Under the pieces are notes generated by a model, which ran no database searches, was not told where the DNA came from, and worked only from the letters and a program-made list of their open reading frames with translations. A program made the translations under genes and the position numbers. A stretch of 22,985 bases of DNA from Gnetum montanum (lineage: Eukaryota; Streptophyta; Gnetopsida; Gnetales; Gnetaceae): contig MNCI01002729.1 of NCBI GenBank assembly GCA_015680685.1, positions 163,332-186,316 on the forward strand, written 5' to 3'. This document shows, one piece after another, positions 19,623-22,985 of the stretch; position 1 is the stretch's first letter, and each line of letters begins with the position of its first letter.

Positions 19623-19790
19623 TTGGGACCTATGCAACCTATTTTAGGGTCCATGTGGCCCTCCACTAGGCTTGCATAGCTTGTTTTACGATCTGCACGA
19701 TCCTTTACTAGGCTTGTGTGACCCTATTTAAGGCCCATGTGACCCATCACTAGGCACGCATGATCCATCTCTAGGCTCATGTGGCCCTTC
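19623..19790. repeat. 21-bp tandem repeat, about 8 units
   Basis: Units of 21 bases, each close to ACTAGGCTTGTGTGACCCTA plus one base, run from 19623 to 19790. They alternate so that a 42-base higher-order period is also visible (19665, 19707, 19749). They are imperfect, so the array is old. It stands about 95 bases left of a second minisatellite with a different unit. Confidence 0.75.
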
Positions 19791-19885
19791 ATAGCCCAAC
19801 GTGATTGATGCATACTATCGAACAGGGTCAACCATGGTGCATCCTATTAGAATAGGTGGTGATTGACAGTGCCAAGTGAGGTGAT

Positions 19886-20171
19886 GATTGAGAGTAGGGG
19901 AGGCGATGATGTGTAGCATGGGAGGCAATGGTTGGCAGCATGGGAGGTGGTGATGTGCAACATGGGAGGCAATGATTGATGGCATGGAAGGTGATGATGT
20001 GCAACATGGAAGGCGATGATGAGCTACATGGGAGGTGATGATCAATAGCATGGGAGGCAATGATCAATGACATGGGAGGCAATGATCAACGACATGGGAG
20101 GCAATGATTTGTGGCATGGGAGGTGATGATCTATGGCATGGGAGGCGATGATCCATGGTGCTAAAGGTGGT
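19886..20171. repeat. 22-bp minisatellite, 13 units
   Basis: Thirteen consecutive 22-base units with the core ACATGGGAGG(C/T)(A/G)ATGAT run from 19886 to 20171 without gaps. The last unit is degenerate. The unit length is not a multiple of three, so the two overlapping minus-strand frames (19815-20060 and 19828-20082) with HHLPC-like repeats are by-products and not proteins. Confidence 0.9.
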
Positions 20172-21438
20172 TGAGGGTTTCACGGTGAGGGTTTGGTGGT
20201 AGCATCATAGCTAAGTGAGGCATGTAGTAGTGGCATTTGTATCAGGCCATGTGATTTGTGTGAGGACCCATGTAGGGACAAACGTGGCCCATGGGTTGAT
20301 CTACATGACCCTTGCTAAGGATTACACACCCCATGCTAGGACTGACGAAGAAGGATTAGATAGTTATTATCTATTCCTATAGCTCTTTTCTAATGCTGAC
20401 AATGAGCAGCAGCCAAGGCACAGTGGGAGTGACGTGACAATAGAATGACTAGTGGTGAAGGGCATAGGAAGTGAGGGTTTTGGTTTTGGCAACACATTTT
20501 GTTAGTTGGTGTGGTGGCTAAGGACAATAGCATGAGGAGGTGGGTGGTAGCATGATAGGAGTGGTGGTGGTGAGGCAGTAGGTAATAGAGCAATGTGATG
20601 TGTGGGGAAAAATGATTTTTTGATTTGGTGGGGTGGGGGGTGTCTTGGGATTTGAATGCATGACCTCCCACTTAAAAATTTATATTTTAAAAAACTTTTT
20701 ATTATTGTTTTAGTTCACCTTGCCTCATCTATTGATGTGGTTGTTTGGCCAATGACAGGGCATGGGTTTAGTATGGGTGAATGGTGATTCTGGGTTGACT
20801 TTTGATCCTAAATTTTTGAAAATTTTTTCTCTTTACTTTTTAAAATAATAATTTAATATTATATAAATGCATGCAAAATTAGAAACTTTGAACATCAATA
20901 TCTCCCAAACCGTAAGTTTGATCAAGATGAAATTTATATTGTTGGAATTGTCTCAATGACTACTACATGTTAGACATAGTCTTATGGTTCAAAAATGAAG
21001 TTAATTTTTTAAGAATTAAAAGAAAAAAACTATCCTATTTTGTTGAATTGACATTTCTAGGCTGACATATGATAACTTGAAATCTTCTAAATTACTTGGA
21101 TAGTGAATTTCAATAAAAAAAGATCAATTTAGGTCATGGTTACTAACTTTCTTGAAAAAAATTTAACAATGACCTTGATCAATTAATAATTATAGTATTA
21201 AGATGGGTAAGAGTTACCTAGACTGATGTATCATTATCTTACCAACATCTCTTGTAATTGATGAATCTTGATGAGGTGTGATCAATTCTTCAATGGTTAA
21301 TGATATTCATGAAAGAATTTTGTTGGTTGTTAAGATCTAGATGCCTAATTCATTATTCATGAAATCAATGGAAAGGTATATTTTAACTTACATCACAGAC
21401 ATATGGTGTATCTAGTGATGATCAATGGCTTTCCTTGT
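20172..21438. other. Repeat-like DNA, no gene
   Basis: 20220-20340 holds more degenerate CATGTGACC/CTAGG words like the 21-bp array. On the minus strand near 20637-20676, GTGGGAGGTCATGCATTCAA followed by ATCCC looks like the T-arm and box B of a tRNA-derived SINE, but no box A could be found. The stretch after 20870 (ATCTCCCAAACCGTAAGTTT) has the look of old LTR or internal retroelement sequence. None of these is firm. Confidence 0.4.
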
Positions 21439-21872
21439 TGATGAGTGGCGAGGTACACCTACACTCAACCATACAAAACGAGCGTAGCACGCGCGATCCA
21501 GTTGAACTCCGCAGACTAAGTGCCTACACACCCCATGGAACACTTGGGGTTAATCATTCGTTGTCTTCCCAGACTTGTGGTTGTCATGGTGTATGGTTAA
21601 GTAAGTCCGAGGTATATGATTTTTATATCTTTTTATGTTTTATGTCTTCTATGCTAAAGGGTGAAGGGTTGAGAATCTAAGTACTAACTCTAACTAATGA
21701 ACTATGTCTAAATTACCTAGCGTCAGCATCCGTTCCCACTTACCATACACACCCTAAACTATGCAACCGCGGCTACCAAACGCTAATCGTTACTGGGATC
21801 ACCACGCGTAACGCACGTGCTCGAAGTGGTCGTACTAAGGCACTTAACTAGCCTAAGCGTAATGAGCACCCG

Positions 21873-22035
21873 TTCCTTGACTAGCCGTACACATCTTTAG
21901 ATGCTCGTAATCAAGTCGTACTCATTCTGCATTCTAGGAGTTGAGGGTGAGAGAATCTAATTGCGATGAGCAGCTGATTCCTTGATTAGCCGTACACATC
22001 CATAAATGCTCGTAACCAAGTCGTACTCATGCTGC
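21873..22035 (-). repeat. 105-bp-period duplication in LTR C
   Basis: A 58-base block (21873-21930) recurs at 21978-22035 with a handful of differences. It includes GTACTC, CTCGTAA and TAGCCGTACACATC. LTR A has a matching duplication (GAGTACGACTTGA at about 1373 and 1476) whose second copy is split by the CCCAGTGGCGT array. Confidence 0.75.
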
Positions 22036-22123
22036 GCTACTGCAGGGTAATAAATAACAGGTAATAAATAACAAGTAATAAATCCTATTCCATGCACTGT
22101 AAGGTTTATCCACAAAGCTTGTC

Positions 22124-22129
22124 TTTATT
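22124..22129 (-). terminator. Polyadenylation signal of LTR C
   Basis: TTTATT on the plus strand (AATAAA on the minus strand), at the place matching LTR A. Confidence 0.5.
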
Positions 22130-22295
22130 TTTGTACATAGCTTGTGTTCAGGTACAATGTTGCTCAGATAAAGATCCATTCAATTGGGGACTCCTACTGC
22201 AGGCACATGGAAAATATTCTATCTCTGGAGTGATCAATCTGCTAGAGTTTCCTTATTTCTAGCCTAGGATGGGAAATAAGGGGAGTGTCGCCTCT

Positions 22296-22303
22296 TATTC
22301 ATA
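22296..22303 (-). promoter_or_regulatory. Mutated TATA box of LTR C
   Basis: The minus strand reads CTATGAATAAGAGGCG, against CTATAAATAAGAGGCC in LTR A. One base change converts TATAAATA to TATGAATA, which may weaken this promoter. Confidence 0.6.
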
Positions 22304-22321
22304 GATATGGCAGCGGACCGC

Positions 22322-22375
22322 GATATCGCATACGCAACATCGTAGGGGAAGACGCGATATCGTGTACACGATATC
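22322..22375 (-). promoter_or_regulatory. Palindromic U3 modules of LTR C
   Basis: GATATCGTGTACACGATATC (22356-22375) is a perfect 20-bp palindrome. It differs from LTR A's version at one position in each arm, so symmetry is retained. A second, decayed copy lies at 22322-22341, 34 bases away. Confidence 0.7.
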
Positions 22376-22402
22376 ATGGCCTATGAAAATCACTTCTCAT
22401 CA

Positions 22403-22413
22403 TACCCCCATGA
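22403..22413 (-). other. Polypurine tract of element C
   Basis: TCATGGGGGTA on the minus strand abuts the LTR start. The identical 11-mer occurs again at 22975-22985, at the window edge. Confidence 0.7.
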
Positions 22414-22500
22414 TAGAATGAAAACTCATCCTCGAGTTCCTTACAATAATATCAGGAAGGTATGGAATTATTGAGGGTAATGGAACTAATGGGATGACAT

Positions 22501-22816
22501 GTAAACGAATCATCATTACAAGACTTGAAAAAACTGGTGTTTATGACAACAAGGGTGAACACCTTATTACAATGACATTAGGCCTGTGTTGGCAGCTGAG
22601 AAAGAAAGAGAGAGAGAAAGAAGTGTTGCTGTTGCCAACGCCAAGATTACGCCTTTGTTGTCCATTCGTAAGCGTGCCATCGATCTTGCTCCTTGCATAG
22701 CTGCTTCAGCACTACTCCATTCCAAGTGTTTGCTCCAAATCAAATCCATTATTTGTATGATCGCCATCTACACACACAACACAATCTTATATTAGCAAGG
22801 GTAAATGAATCATCAT
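22501..22816. repeat. 16-bp direct repeat, 300 bases apart, around the exon-like segment
   Basis: GTAAACGAATCATCAT (22501-22516) and GTAAATGAATCATCAT (22801-22816) differ by one C/T change and start exactly 300 bases apart. They bracket the exon-like frame. They could be a target duplication from insertion of a captured fragment, or a chance leftover of an internal duplication. Confidence 0.55.
22567..22767 (-). pseudogene. Exon-like segment, possibly a captured host gene fragment
   Basis: A 66-codon minus-strand frame starts right after GTGTGTGTAG, an acceptable 3' splice site. It has a hydrophilic first half (LEWSSAEAAMQGARSMARLR) and ends in a hydrophobic segment (GVILALATATLLSLSLSF, about residues 39-56) like a membrane helix or signal, then NTGLMSL and a stop. 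Base and codon use is richer in GC than the nearby DNA. I do not recognise the protein. A GA-rich simple repeat (22598-22621) encodes the LSLSLSF part, so some of the hydrophobicity may be by chance. It has no counterpart in elements A or B at this place. Confidence 0.3.
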
Positions 22817-22985
22817 GTAACTGATACCTTGCTTCGGTGTAGGTCCATTGGCTAGGTTGTGGTATGGCTAATACGGATCTGGGGATATATTAATGATGAC
22901 TACCGAAGGTGTAGGGGTTAGGAAGAAAATCAAAAAATTTGAGGCTAGGAGAAAATCAAAAAAATTAGGCCTCGTACCCCCATGA

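Larger units (their letters stand above)
21439..22402 (-). repeat. 3' LTR of element C (964 bp)
   Basis: On the minus strand it starts TGATGAGAAG (22402) and ends GCCACTCATCA (21439). It matches LTR A closely at the end block (GGATCGCGCGTGC, CGCTCGTTTTGTATGGTTGA) and carries AATAAA (22129-22124). CpG content is high, as in LTR A, so it is younger than element B. Confidence 0.85.
21439..22985 (-). mobile_element. Element C: 3' part of an LTR retrotransposon, minus strand
   Basis: This is a third member of the same family, in opposite orientation, with its 5' part right of the window. It shows a complete LTR (21439-22402), the polypurine tract TCATGGGGGTA (22413-22403) and conserved 3' internal sequence (AACTCGAGGATGAGTTTTCA). 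There is no primer binding site on the outer side, so this is a 3' LTR. An exon-like segment (22567-22767) and a second TCATGGGGGTA (22985-22975) occur upstream. Elements A and C therefore face inward from the two ends of the window. Confidence 0.8.

Noticed and set aside
19815-20082. Two overlapping minus-strand frames with histidine- and cysteine-rich repeats
   Set aside because: Produced by the 22-bp minisatellite read in different frames. The unit is not a multiple of three.
20637-20676. tRNA-derived SINE on the minus strand
   Set aside because: Only a box B-like part is visible. No box A at a suitable distance and no 3' tail, so it is mentioned but not called.
1-22985. CRISPR array, bacterial operon or tRNA gene
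   Set aside because: The tandem repeats here lack spacers of CRISPR type, no cas-like genes are seen, and no complete tRNA cloverleaf was found.

Overview
This window looks like heterochromatic or gene-poor DNA from a large, repeat-rich seed-plant nuclear genome. It is AT-rich, holds no intact gene, and is built from LTR retrotransposons, an old LINE fragment, minisatellites and two dead host-gene copies. A gymnosperm is my guess, but the sequence alone does not prove it. Bacterial features such as operons, Shine-Dalgarno sites or CRISPR are absent, and most long open frames are chance frames in AT-rich or repetitive DNA.

Layout. 1-1972: the 3' end of a plus-strand LTR retrotransposon (element A), with an accessory-ORF remnant, polypurine tract and 3' LTR. 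1973-5441: AT-rich DNA containing a decayed RTE-type LINE endonuclease. 5442-13128: a complete but decayed LTR element of the same family (element B). It has TGATGA/TTATCA-type LTR ends, a 5-bp target duplication ACATT, a tRNA-Asp-type primer binding site, a broken gag, no recognisable pol, and a downstream accessory ORF. 13129-15119: unassigned DNA. 15120-16320: a minus-strand BAHD acyltransferase pseudogene. 16546-16905: a probable minus-strand Ty3/Gypsy-type LTR fragment. 17477-18442: a minus-strand CCR4-type exonuclease-endonuclease-phosphatase pseudogene that keeps one frame with no intron. 19214-19265: a 5S-rRNA-like antisense fragment. 19623-20171: adjoining 21-bp and 22-bp minisatellites. 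21439-22985: a third copy of the LTR family (element C, minus strand), with an exon-like segment inside its 3' end.

How it fits together. The three LTR elements share ends, polypurine tract and promoter architecture. Their U3 regions carry a repeated 20-bp palindrome (GATATCGCGTACGCGATATC and variants) just upstream of a TATA box. A decayed copy of the same palindrome with its own TATA box sits inside element B. It lies upstream of a possible intron and the accessory ORF, which suggests an internal promoter for a separate downstream transcript. This palindrome system, and a gag-plus-accessory-ORF element lacking pol, are the most interesting parts of the window.
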